33,190 nucleotides of DNA, taken from Monosiga brevicollis MX1. Lineage: Eukaryota > Opisthokonta > Choanoflagellata > Craspedida > Salpingoecidae. Shown here piece by piece: positions 11,601 through 21,692 of the stretch (within the stretch, counting starts at the first letter, position 1; every line of letters starts with the position of its first letter). A program made the position numbers and the translations under genes. Where the stretch lies: positions 301,094-334,283 of the forward strand of contig NW_001865077.1 in assembly GCF_000002865.3 (NCBI RefSeq), given 5' to 3'. The notes beneath the pieces were generated by a model. The model was not told the origin of the DNA and ran no database searches. It saw nothing but the letters and a program-made list of their open reading frames with translations.

Positions 11601-14600
11601 AATCCCATGCAAAACGGCATCCCGCTCGACAAGATCGAGGGGTTCCGTCACCGCAACCTCCAGGGGCACACAGATAGCTGCAGCCCATACACTGCCCCGT
11701 GGTGACGTTGTAGACGCTCTCAGGGCTGATGGCACTGCAAGTGTCGAAGCACTGGCCGTTATAGTCCCGGTGCCGGCACATGCCCGCGCACCCGGTGGCA
11801 GACGCATTGGTGCACTGTCCTGCGCATTTTAGGTCGCATTCTTCGGTCAACGACGTGACCTCGCGACCACAGTATGGTCCCAACGGTTGATTGCCCACCA
11901 TCAGGAGAGCGGTGCTTCTCAAGCCACGACTAAAACCCGCGGAATAAAGCGGCACGTTACTGCTGAAGTGAAGATGCATGGTGCGGGGCGGAGCTGCAGC
12001 CACGGTCACAATATCAGCCGAAGCGCCAGATTCATGCTGCAATTGCACGCCCGACACAAACGTTGTGTTCCCGCTCGTGGCCACTCGCAAGACCAGTCCG
12101 TCCTGCGTCAACGAGAGGACCGTGCCCAAAGCCAAGCCATCCTCGAGCAGTGCCGTCACGGTCGCTCCGAGGTCGACCATCATGGCATCAGAGAGCACAA
12201 GCAGCACCTCCAGCGGTGCCAGTGCAACCTGACCGAGTTGACTCGACAGGTCACCCACCGCGCAGCCGCCGGGAAGTGAGGTGGAGCACTGGCCCACGCT
12301 GGCACATGCGGTCCCCGAGCTGCCGCCACTGCAAACATTGAACGGGTCGTAGGGCGCATAGGTTGAAGTTGGACAGGCCTCCGCCCCGCTTCTGTCAGTG
12401 TATGATGAACCATCAAGGCTCTGCACGAAGCGCCAGTCGGCGGACGATGTTGAATGAGGCCTGTTGTAGGTGAGCTGATTGAAGATAGCTGTCTCAACCA
12501 AACCATCGTAGGCTAGCTGTTGCAGCTGAACGTGGCCTCGAAGAGCAGCGGAGGAGTTGGGTGCATTGTAACCCATAACTAAAGCTTGCCAAGGGATGGT
12601 GGGCACTAGGTTGGCACATGCTATGCTGCCCTGCATGCCCCATCGCAGAGACCGAAAACTGGCTTGCTCTAAACCAAACAACGACAGTGTTGTCACCGTG
12701 ACGCGTGTTGACCCCCCAACGTCTGGCAGGCTCATGAAACTGCCCAGCGCTCCGGCCTGATCAGCAAGTGCAAATGGTTGGAAGCAGTGCCATCATTGAG
12801 TTGCGCCGGAAGAAAATTGCTAACAAGTGCACAGAACAATAACAAAAAGCAAAATAGACACGGTCTGACAGGCAGGCAACTGACCTGATAGTTGAGAAAG
12901 CTTGTTACGGGGGTGCCACTCAGGACGTCATGCGGGGAGTATATGCCTCCGCTCAGGTCGCACACATCTTCACCAAGCTCGAGCTCGGGAACGGGCAGTT
13001 CGTGCAATGTTAGACTCTGCAGTGCTTCAGTGGCAAGGGCTCCATCTACCTCGACGGTGGTCGGATCAAATGGGCTCGGCTGTGACAACGAAACGGCCCA
13101 CCCACTATGAACAGCACTAAAGCTGCGTGGTGATACCAGGCGAATTGTCGCACACGCCATGCGCGCAGCCCCATTGTTGGCAGCATGAATCGTGATGGAG
13201 CGGTTCAGAATGTCGGGCAGTGACAATTGCACGTCAGTCACGATGAGCTGAGTCGGGCGGGTGGACAAAGCAATTGTGCCATGCTTGGTCGACAAGTCGC
13301 CCGCCTCACAGTCAACCACGCTTTCTCGACACTGCTCCACGTAAGTCGAGCTGCCGGTGTTGACCTGAGTGGGGTTGTAGTGCCCACCAGTAGAAGCACA
13401 CATGCTGGAGCTGCCCGCGACACGATCATCGCCCGCGCCATTAACATGGATGTGCCATTTGTGATTGATGGTATCAGCAATATCAGTGGCATAGCGCAGG
13501 TCTACAAAAATCTGGAGCTCGGCTTCGGGATCATCGGCCAATTGCCGGAAGTAGATGTTGCCCACAACCACGCTGTCGAAATGGGCCACGGCTGTCAGTG
13601 TTGCAGCAGCCGGCAACGCCCGGGCACACGCCAAAGGTTGACCATTACTATTGATCAAGGCAAAAAAGTGATGCATAATGCTACTACTGTAGTAGAGTGT
13701 TGCATTGCCATTCACCACAGATTCTGAAAAGCTATACAGTGAACCGGAGGAAGCTGCACCCGTGCTTGTCCACAACGTTTTCTAAAAAGAAGAAGTGAGC
13801 AAACCAAAGACCAACCAAATGAGGGTGCAGAGCATGGAGACAAAAGATGGATACGCAAAAAGCACTGTAGCGCTTGGCTTGAGGACTTACCGTGGTAACA
13901 TCGCCGTCTGTCGAGGCGACAACGCACTCATCGAGAAACGCGTTTGGCAACAACACGAGTCGCAGTTCGGCATTGGCTGCCACCCCAGCGCCTTCAACGA
14001 CAAGAGCGTCTGCCGGCGAAGCCTGGAGAATCACAAAGTCCATGTTGGCAGCGGCAGAGACAAAGGAAAGGTGGGCCTCCAACGGCGTGATGACACGCTC
14101 GACTTGCAACGTCGCACAAGCCAGAGACTCGAGAGTCGTATCGTCCTGCAACAACAAGTGTGCCCCCCCAATCGAGGCCTGTCCCTCCAGCGGGAGCATG
14201 AGGTCAACTCCAACCTGACTCGGCAGTGCTCCGGTGGGTGCAATCGTCAATGTTCCCAACTTGCGAGCCAAGTCACCAACAGTGCAACCAATTTGCTTAA
14301 CTCCAGGACCGCAGGACGCCGTAGCGTAACCACAGCTTCCGTCAGTGCAGGTATTAAATGGGTTGTACACGAGGGACGAGTTGAGGTCTGAGGGACAGGA
14401 GCTGAGGGATGGGTCGAGAAGATGCCAAGAAGCGGTGGAAGCAGGAGCATCCAAGGCAGCGTAAGCCAGCTGCACAATCACAAACGATTCCGACCGTGGT
14501 TGGCCAAGAATTTGAGAAAATTGCACTAATCCTTGAATGGCGCCGTAAAAGCGAGTTGAAACGGCCTTTAACGTCTGTCCGCGCAAGTCGATGGTCGCAC

Positions 14601-17600
14601 ACGCCAGCCGCGGGCTGCCCGCCGTCACCTCGTGCAACACCACGCTCCGGCCCAGAATCGTCGACGGCCCAAACAACGGCAGGTTGTAGTCCACGTAGCT
14701 CGCACTCACACTGCTCTGCCCCGCAAAGCTCCCGTGCTTGCCCGACAGGTCCCCAACCTCACACTGGTCCACCGTCAAGCCGCTGCTGCTGCACGTCTGA
14801 CCCGCGCCATACGGATCATAATGGCCCTGCACCGCGGCAGCACTGCACTGCGCCCGCCCCGCTGTGCCACCCACCAGATCCGCGCTCGGCACCGGCAACA
14901 CATGGACATGCCAGCCCCCAACGCGCGAGGCCAACCCGTCGAGGTCGACCGACACCGTCGTCGGCGCTCCCGGATACGCCTGGCGAAAGACAATGCTCCC
15001 AACCACGCCCTCCATCGAGAATACTGCGCGTGCTTCCCGCGGTGACATCACACGCAAGCTCGCGCACGCCTGCCGTGCCGCAGCACCATCTGGACCGTGC
15101 AACACAATGGACCGACTGGCCACGCTCTCCGTACCAGACAGCGGCAGCTCCAAATCCGTAAACACGGACCGCGACGTCGGCAGCGTCGCATCGGCGCTAA
15201 TACTCAGGCCACCGTGCTTGCTATACAAATCACCCACCTCGCAGCCAGTCTGAAGCACACCCGCACCACAGCCCGAGCCGTAACCACATGCTTCTGTCAA
15301 GCATACTCCAAATGGGTTGAAGTGCCCCCCGGCAGTAGCACAATCCATCCCACTGACGGCTGTCTCATGCACATGCCACTTGTGCCCAGAAGTCGCCATC
15401 TGCGACCCATCGCTGTACCGGAGATCAGCTAACACGGTTGTCTCCGCAAACACCAGTGATTCGGGCTGCTGCAAAATGATGTGCCCCAATACAGAGCCCC
15501 GGAATTCGGCCACCGACGTCAGCACTTTCACATCGGAGCCCCAGCCAATGGTCGCACACGCCAGCCGCGGGCTGCCCGCCGTCACCTCGTGCAACACCAC
15601 GCTCCGGCCCAGAATCGTCGACGGCCCAAACAACGGCAGGTTGTAGTCCACGTAGCTCGCGCTCACACTGCTCTGCCCCGCAAAGCTCCCGTGCTTGCCC
15701 GACAGGTCCCCAACCTCACACTGGTCCACCGTCAAGCCGCTGCTGCTGCACGTCTGACCCGCGCCATACGGATCATAATGGCCCTGCACCGCGGCAGCAC
15801 TGCACTGCGCCCGCCCCGCTGTGCCACCCACCAGATCCGCACTCGGCACCGGCAACACATGGACATGCCAGCCCCCAACGCGCGAGGCCAACCCGTCAAG
15901 CTCGACCGACACCGTCGTCGGCGCTCCCGGATACGATTGACTAAAGCTCACCGTGCCAGATACCCCTTCCATGGAAAATATGGCTTCGGCACTTCGCGGT
16001 TGCAAGACATTCAAGCTCGCACATGCCTGCCGCGTTCCTGAACCAGCGGGCCCATGTAGCACAATAGACCGACTGGCCACGCTCTCCGTTCCAGACAGCG
16101 GCAACTGCAGGTCCGTGTACACGGCCCGGCTCAGCGGAAGGCTTGCACTGCTTGCCACGCTCACAGCCCCGTGCTTACCGGTCAGATCTCCAAGCTCGCA
16201 ACCATACTGCTGCTGGCCCTCACCACAACTGGCGCTGTAGTTGCAAGCCGAACTCAGACACACGCTGTACGGGTTGTAGTGGCCCTGTGCAGTCCCGCAA
16301 TCCATGTTGCTCACAGGCGATTGATGAACGTGCCATGAATGCCCAGAGGTCGGGCCCATTGACATGTTGCTATAGCGTAAATCCACCACAATGGTCGTCT
16401 CTGCAAAAGCAATGTCGCGCGGCTGTTGCAAAGTAATATGCCCCAGCACACTACCCTTGAACTCGGCCACAGATGTAATCAGTTGCACCTCAGGGGCCCA
16501 GCCAATGGTCGCACACGCCAGTCGCGGGCTGCCCGCCGTCACCTCGTGCAACACCACGCTCCGGCCCAGAATCGTCGACGGCCCAAACAACGGCAGGTTG
16601 TAGTCCACGTAGCTCGCACTCACGCTGCTCTGCCCCGCAAAGCTCCCGTGCTTGCCCGACAGGTCCCCAACCTCACACTGGTCCACTGTCAAGCCGCTGC
16701 TGCTGCACGTCTGACCCGCGCCATACGGATCATAATGGCCCTGCACCGCGGCAGCACTGCACTGCGCCCGCCCCGCCGTGCCACCCACCAGATCCGCACT
16801 CGGCACCGGCAACACATGGACGTGCCAGCCCCCAACGCGCGAAGCTAAACCACTGATGTTGGTGGTGACGGTGGTGTGCGGTTCAAAATAGTTTTGTGTA
16901 AAGGTGATAGAGCCATAAACCCCCTCCATGTCAACCAAGGCAGAGTAGGACCGGGTTGGCTGGGTGATGATGGTCGCACAGGCCAGACGCAGCGAGGAGA
17001 GCGAGCCCTGAAAGACGACGATGCTGCGATTGACAATGCTGTTGAGTCCACTCAGAGGCAGAGCTGTGTCTGTGACAAATACGCGTCGCTGCTGCGGCGC
17101 CACATCCAAGTACCCATGCTTCAAATCCAGGTCTCCCACAGAGCAGGTGCCAGAGGAACAGGGGGTTGAGACGCCGGCTGGCGAGTAGCGGGAGCCAGCT
17201 GAGAAGCATCGACTGCTATCACGAACGGCGTCGATGCCAGTGGGACTGTCACCGATCATCCAGCGATGTTGTTTGGTGGAGCTGACGAGCGCACTGACGT
17301 AGGAATACTTTAAAAACAGCTGGGTGTTGGCAGTGGGATCGTCTCTGGGTTGGCGCATGATAGCATCGAGGCGAAAGTAACTGCCCGTGTCAACACGAGC
17401 CATCAAAGTTGTCATTGGCTGAAACACACGGAGACCCGAGACTGCATCAAGCTGAACGCGTCGTATTTCGCTGCAAGCTACTGGGTTTTGATTGACGTCA
17501 AGAAGAAGGACCGCGTGTCCGATGATGCTTTGCGCGCCTGAGAGAGGCGCAATGGTAGAAGGCAAGAGGCCAGAGCGGCATAATTGGTTGGTGGCGCAAA

Positions 17601-18198
17601 AGGCCTCTGGTAGACGCCCGAGAGACGTGTCGAGATCCCCAATGGCGCAATTGGAGGGATCGGCAGGGGTACACAGCGTTGAATAATTGCTGGCGGCACG
17701 TTTGTTCTCTGGGTCATATCGACCACCAAGAGCTGCTCGGGTACACCGATCGGTGGGAGAAAGGGTGTAATCGACAGGATACTCGGTGATGTACCATGAG
17801 TAAGGTTGTGCGGTCAGTGGCCCGTCAGCCCCGGTAAGGGAGGCGTTGACAAGCACCTTGCCAGCGGTTTGCTGAAACTCAACGATGCCCTGTATCCCGT
17901 GCGTCGCAAAATGGGCCACAGCGTCGCAACTCGAGCACGGAGCCTCGGGCGTCGCTCCTGCTTTGAAGTGAAGTCCACAAATATATGAGAGCCCTGCTTC
18001 AGCTATGAAAAAAAAAAAAAATGGCAGGCTCTACAATGGGGCTCAAACAAGGTCAGAGGGGCGACACTCACCGGCTGCAGGGAGCAGAAGCGAGCACAGG
18101 AGGAAGCAGCGCGCGAGCACTTGGACGTGGTTTGGCGGTGTGGACCGCCTTGCTGAGGGCCCCAGCGCTTTGGCACGCGTTGAACTGTGCGACATCAT
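5642..18198 (-). CDS. Giant SOD-repeat transmembrane protein with SH3 tail
   Basis: Five exons: 18198-18072, 17993-13891, 13781-12885, 12756-10345, 10192-5642. Together they give 12,090 nt, an in-frame 4029-aa protein ending in TAA. The start is ATG 18196-18198 (a second ATG follows at once); it gives a long n-region, then a hydrophobic stretch ending LLLPAAG, read as a signal peptide. Residues about 68-2715 hold some sixteen domains of about 160 aa like Cu-only superoxide dismutase (WHVH, GHYDPY, CEVGDLSGKHG, GRSVVLHE, RLACATI), with a Cys-rich island at about 2005-2117. Then come a Thr/Pro stalk, a SEA-like module (2744-2858), a membrane helix (about 2883-2908), NPxY and other Tyr motifs, SH3 domains at about 3064, 3158 and 3277, a long Ala/Pro-rich region with 15-aa repeats, and a cryptic C-terminal SH3. 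Copper-site residues are complete only in domains 3-7 and 10. It is probably a surface receptor or adhesion protein; the ligand and activity are unknown. Exon joins are predicted, not transcript-confirmed. Confidence 0.88.
5645..5815 (-). other. Cryptic C-terminal SH3-like domain
   Basis: The last 57 residues follow an SH3 spacing: an A-x-R start instead of ALYDY, LLTVMAGEVL matching the L-x-V-x-x-G-E-x-L core, and SQGKVPRSSV matching G-x-V-P-x-x-Y-V with Ser for Tyr. The GW ligand-binding Trp is missing (GLMMV instead), so canonical PxxP binding would be weak or lost. It sits 640 residues after the third SH3. Similarity is to the fold pattern only. Confidence 0.5.
6402..6671 (-). repeat. 45-bp tandem repeat, six units, coding
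   Basis: Six head-to-tail 45-bp units; the four central ones are almost identical. On the minus strand each encodes the 15-aa unit KPAVVPSSKPEAPPT. The units are rich in Pro and Lys and contain PxxP cores next to Lys (for example PPTKP), the general form of SH3 ligands. More diverged KPxxxPSKP units continue on both sides (about 6230-6400). The near-identity points to recent expansion and likely length polymorphism. Confidence 0.95.
7001..7043. repeat. (GGGGCC)n hexanucleotide repeat, about 7 units
   Basis: Seven GGGGCC units read on the plus strand. On the coding (minus) strand the tract gives an alternating Pro-Ala run in the tail of the SOD-repeat protein. Four or more G4 tracts make a G-quadruplex possible on the non-coding strand and an i-motif on the coding strand. 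Confidence 0.95.
7730..7903 (-). other. SH3 domain 3 of the SOD-repeat protein
   Basis: SH3 signature with MYPYNP in place of ALYDY, DLSLKAGDRVSVLEE, then DGWARG and GWFPSTYV. All main ligand-groove aromatics are present (Tyr of the ALYDY-like motif, Trp of GW, Pro and Tyr of FPSTYV), so PxxP binding is expected from family knowledge. Confidence 0.9.
8102..8260 (-). other. SH3 domain 2 of the SOD-repeat protein, degenerate
   Basis: Core pattern SFEAAGTGQLTVVEGEQV, GNGWVRG and GLFPEHCI. The ALYDY tyrosines are replaced (QSFEA) and the final Y-V is C-I, so the ligand groove is altered, although the GW Trp remains. The fold is likely retained with changed or reduced specificity. Confidence 0.75.
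8375..8542 (-). other. SH3 domain 1 of the SOD-repeat protein
   Basis: Typical SH3: AVAQHDYSD at the ALYDY position, RLSFKAGDVLCVLER, RGWYRG and EGWFPASYVEE. It has the full set of ligand-groove aromatics. It lies about 155 residues inside the membrane helix, after a Pro-rich, Tyr-containing juxtamembrane segment. Confidence 0.92.
9008..9085 (-). other. Single transmembrane helix
   Basis: LPIAIIAGAAGG followed by a Val/Ala run and YFCCC, then the basic stop-transfer stretch RRKSKQSK. The small-residue segment AGAAGGG contains GxxxG-like packing and the CCC at the inner face could be palmitoylated. This orients the SOD array outside and the SH3 tail inside. Confidence 0.9.
9158..9502 (-). other. 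SEA-like juxtamembrane module
   Basis: About 115 residues between a Thr/Pro stalk and the membrane. The pattern is an amphipathic helix (DIAAQVAYRDALQAALG), a Val-rich strand, a basic turn ARRRR, and a second strand (LSVTTRVTFLS), as in SEA-like ferredoxin-fold modules common before membrane helices. The RRRR is also a possible furin-type cleavage site. The SEA autoproteolysis motif GSVVV is absent. Fold assignment is inference. Confidence 0.5.
11533..11871 (-). other. Cys-rich furin/growth-factor-receptor-like domain
   Basis: About 113 residues with roughly twenty Cys between SOD-like domains 12 and 13. Spacing such as CAGMCRHRDYNGQCFDTC, followed by YNVTTGQC and later TCVYAC, resembles the furin-like Cys-rich region of EGFR/insulin-receptor-type ectodomains (C-x2-C-R-x-F-x-D-x3-C-x2-T-C then YNPTT). 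It lies inside an exon that also encodes the neighbouring SOD-like domains. Confidence 0.65.
14591..16841 (-). repeat. Three near-identical coding repeats at 957-bp spacing
   Basis: Copies at 14591-14977, 15548-15934 and 16505-16841 are almost identical at DNA level and start exactly 957 bp (319 codons) apart. They encode the C-terminal two thirds of SOD-like domains 7, 5 and 3. The domains between them (4 and 6) are clearly diverged from each other. The conserved blocks are very C-rich on the plus strand at silent positions, unlike the flanks. This indicates a two-domain tandem duplication with later homogenisation. Confidence 0.95.
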
Positions 18199-18507
18199 GC
18201 CTCGATGCGCCGCCGGCCACGGCAACGATGGTGCCAAGTGGCGCGGCTGATGATGATGAAGCCAACGAGGCCGGGAGGGAGGCGGAGCCAGCTCAATGGC
18301 GCATGACGTCCCAAAAAGATGACGACAACACGAGGAGCGACTCGATGACCAGAACGCGAGGTAGGAAGAGTAGAGGAAGAAGAACGCTGGCAGCAGAGAA
18401 GAGCACGTCAACCAAGACGCAGAGCGACGGCCGCACTGGCACTGAGCAGAGATGGCGTCCACGCCTTGAGCGGAACGAGAACCAGCTCGCTGCCAAAAGA
18501 AAAAGAG

Positions 18508-18549
<42 letters not shown>

Positions 18550-19906
18550 GAGGGTGAGGGGAAGAACAGGGGCGGGGTGTGGAATCAGAGATATGAGAAA
18601 TATGGGTGATTATTCAGTGTAAAGTGGTGTTAAATCAAAGGGAAGTCAGAGAAGAGAATCATTCTGGCAAGACGTTCAGAGGTACAACGCTATGCCAGAT
18701 TCTCAGCAGAGCTACAGCTGTGTGATGAGTTGTCTTCCGTTTTATGTTAACTTTAGAGGATAAGGGTTGACCCCTCGGAAGTGATTCAACACATGTTTAA
18801 GTTGATCTTACCCCTCTTTTCTGTCATTTACAAGTATGTTCGACTGCTTCATCTTCTTGCTATGGGGTTGACGGATGTCTCTGCGCGCTGGCATGCGAGC
18901 AGGTGCGAGAAGACATGCGAGCTGGTGCGAGAAGACATGCGAGCTGGCTGGACAAAAGGTCTGTTGCTATATGTAAATTCTTTCTTTGCTTTAGATCTCT
19001 GTTTGCGTCAAATCCGTGCTTCCAGAGGTCCAGGGGCCTGATAATTTGTGAGAAAACAAAAGCCGGGCCTGGAATGGTTGAGACACAACGGTGTGTCGGG
19101 GGTGGGGGTGCACTTGTTGTACTTGCGCGACGTGGCCCGTGTGTTGGATGTGGGGTTCCTGTGCAGGCAATAAAGGACAGACAACCCCACGTCGAAGACA
19201 TGCATGTACACATATGCTGCTCGTTTGCACGCCGCCCAGGAAAAAGGTTGCCCAGGCGGCGCAGTGAGTTCGAATCTTGACTTGAGCACTTGGCACAAGC
19301 ATGGAGTAATTGGATCTCACGGAAAGAGGTATGTTGCTGGTCTGCTCTCGGTGGCTTCGCATCGACGCTGCTCAAGCCATCGGGATTCCCGTGTGAGTGA
19401 GATGCTTTGCTATACTCAGCCTCGCATTACCAATTGATGCTCCCTTGTTGAATGCGTGCATCCCCATTGCCCATTGTCCGATTCTTGTTGGAGTGCAAAT
19501 GAGTATCGGGTGTTTCAAGGCACCCCATCTCATTAAATTTTTACGTTCGACTTTATGGTTAAGATCAAAATGGCATGTTTGTTGTTAAAATTTATGGCCC
19601 AAGCTTTGTGAGCAACTTTGTAACAAGTGCAGGTAAAGAGATACACTCACATCATGAGACCTGGTCGGATGATGACTCACACCCGCTAACATTAAAAGAC
19701 CGATGGCACCAGTAGCAATGCATGGGCTTTTCTCATTCGTGTCGTCAAACTTCAAAAAAAACAGGCAGACCAGTCAAAAGCAAAAGAATCAACACAAAAA
19801 CATTAAAAAAAAAAAAAAAACACGGCAAAAAGGAGGGACAAGGGAAGATCCTCTCGGCACAAGAAAGAGAAAGAACGATTGCCATGTTCATCAACGGTTC
19901 TGGAGC
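18199..19906. other. Intergenic region upstream of the giant gene
   Basis: No coding region supported. It lies between the start of the giant gene (minus) and the 3' end of the ankyrin gene (minus), so it should contain the promoter of the former and the 3' UTR of the latter. It holds a (GA)n tract at 18515-18543, a 22-bp direct duplication at 18902-18945 (unit GGTGCGAGAAGACATGCGAG plus CT), a G-rich run near 19100, and an A-tract at 19805-19819. An AT-rich part lies around 19530-19640. No TATA box could be assigned with confidence. Confidence 0.6.
18515..18543. repeat. (GA)n microsatellite
   Basis: About fourteen GA units roughly 320 bp upstream of the start codon of the giant gene. On that gene's coding strand it reads (TC)n, a polypyrimidine promoter element of the sort also seen upstream of the minus-strand CXorf65-like gene. 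Confidence 0.9.
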
Positions 19907-21692
19907 TCAAGATCGCTCGGCGATGAGATTGAGGTCCCGGGAAAGATAAGGATTATTGAGAACGAGGAGCCGCTTGCAAGCCAAGGGAAGACGGTTGGCT
20001 AGCAGCACCCGATGGTCATGGCCAGCCTCGGCATGCATGGTTCGTGCCCGTGCCACACAGAGCGCCTCCAGCGTGGGCACGCCTGTCTCGGGTAGGCCCG
20101 TCTGTCATGCAAGCAAACATATACGGGGGTGAAGGCAGCGTCGGGTATCAGCCATGGGGGTTGGTGGTCGTGCTGCTGAACAACCAAGCGGTTAAGGCGA
20201 GATCTTACGTGGAAAAGATCCACGGCAAGCAAGACTTGCTCCACATCGCCGTGGCCCCGCTGGCGTGCCACGGCCAAAGGCGAGGCATCAGAGTTGTTGT
20301 GGATCTAAGAACGTAATACCACAGAGAAATCATCAGGCCATGCCTTGGATGAGGGCATGAGGAACAAGGGTTTTTTTTTTTTTTTTGGCGACCACAGGTC
20401 AGCGCCAGGTGCCATGAGCCACTGACCGTAGGGTTGGCTCCCGCACAGAGCAGCAGGGACGCAGCTTCAGCATTGCCTGTCGAACAGAAAGGTTTATATG
20501 AGAGGCACGCTTGGCAAGCACACCCGCGAGCCGTGTCTTCAACTTGGGATGAGAAAGTCTCAATGACAGCCCACCACAAAACATACCAGCATAAGCGGCC
20601 GCTCGAAGACAGGTCCGAGACTCGAGACTCTGAGCATTCACGTCGGCACCGGCCTCGATCAGCATTTTAACTATGGAAAGCATTTGCGCGGCGGTGGCAT
20701 GCAAAGCCATTCGTGACACCAAGCCAATCGAGAAACCGAGAGCGAAAGAGCAAGCAAAGGAAAAGAGGGTTGGCACAGTCGTAAAAGCCATCTGCAGTCC
20801 ACCAGTGGCATACCAGCTTGGCGCTTGACATTGGGTCGACCGCAGATAAAGTGCAGAATGGTTTCGCGGCGTAGATTTTTGAGATCAACGGTAGCATCGT
20901 GGTGAATGAGAACGCGCATGCAACCGACGTGGCCAGCACGGGCGGCGAGGGCCAATGGGCTAGAGTGGTTGCGGCAGAGGGCATCCACGTCGCAGTTGTA
21001 CCGCAACAGGGCCTGACAAGTCTCTGCATGACCACTGGAGAAGCGAGAAGGCATTTGGAAAGTATGAGCAGAGGCTGAGCGGCAAGGAACGATGGCAAAA
21101 TGGTTTTGTGCTTGCGGCTTGTGATCACTCGTGGTGCGACCCAAGAGCGAGGGGAGGGGAAAACGCACTGGGCAGCGGCGGCGTGGAGAGGGTGCCAACC
21201 CCGAAGATCCGCCTGCGAGAAGGTAGCACCAGCGCGAACAAGAGGCTCGATGCAGCGAACCAAGCCCAGCTGGGCCGCGAGGTGTAGCGGGGCAATGCCG
21301 GCAAGGTTGGCAAGGGAGGTGTCCGGGCCATAGCCAAGGAGATGCTGCAGGACATCAAGGGCGCTCTCTGGGGTCAGGCAGGTCTGGGCGCCAGCGAGCT
21401 GCGCGTTGGCCATGAGAAGCGATGAGTTGGCATCGAGATTTGCAGCTTCCTCGGCGGCGTAAGCTATGGCGCAGTTGCGAAGGGCAAGGTGAAGGGGCAG
21501 GTTGCCACTCTCATCGATGGGCTGATCGCGGAGTTCAGGTCTTCCGCTGAAGATGGTATCCACCGTGGCTGTATCTCCCGTGTTTAGGGCGTTGATGAGG
21601 TCCTGGCGAGCGAGCGCGTTTTCGTGGGACTGAAGCGCGCGTGTGATGTATGCCGGGTCGAGCTGACTCCAGCTTCCAAACGATCCTGCCAT
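19907..21692 (-). CDS. Ankyrin-repeat protein with SOCS-box-like C-terminus
   Basis: Six exons: 21692-21169, 21034-20814, 20670-20587, 20476-20427, 20304-20209, 20101-19907; 1170 nt, 389 aa, stop TGA. All junctions keep frame and rebuild ankyrin repeats across introns (for example CGRPNV-KRQA joined to VKMLIEAGADVNAQ). About seven repeats span residues 61-327, with motifs NLPLHLALRN, IAPLHLAAQLG, GWHPLHAAAA, SSPLALAARAGH and ASPLAVARQRGHGDVEQVLL. The second repeat carries an insertion of about 40 residues. The C-terminal segment (PTLEALCVARAR then NRLPLACKRLLVL) resembles the SOCS box pattern P-x-S-L-x-x-L-C-R, then LPLP-x-x-L-K-x-Y-L. That would make it an ASB-like substrate receptor for an elongin/cullin ubiquitin ligase (inference). 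ATG 21690-21692 is the first in-frame Met; the GTG upstream was not used. Confidence 0.8.

Noticed and set aside
14409-15161. Long plus-strand frames, Arg/Pro/Ser-rich, repeated in three places
   Set aside because: They are antisense shadows of the C-rich, near-identical SOD repeats.
18043-18462. 139-aa minus-strand frame as the full first exon of the giant gene
   Set aside because: Its apparent start is GTG. The first real ATG is at 18198, and the upstream translation runs through promoter-like low-complexity sequence.
19255-19292. GTTCGAATC, like a tRNA T-loop
   Set aside because: The flanking T-stem pairs poorly, and no D-arm, anticodon arm or acceptor stem could be built around it.
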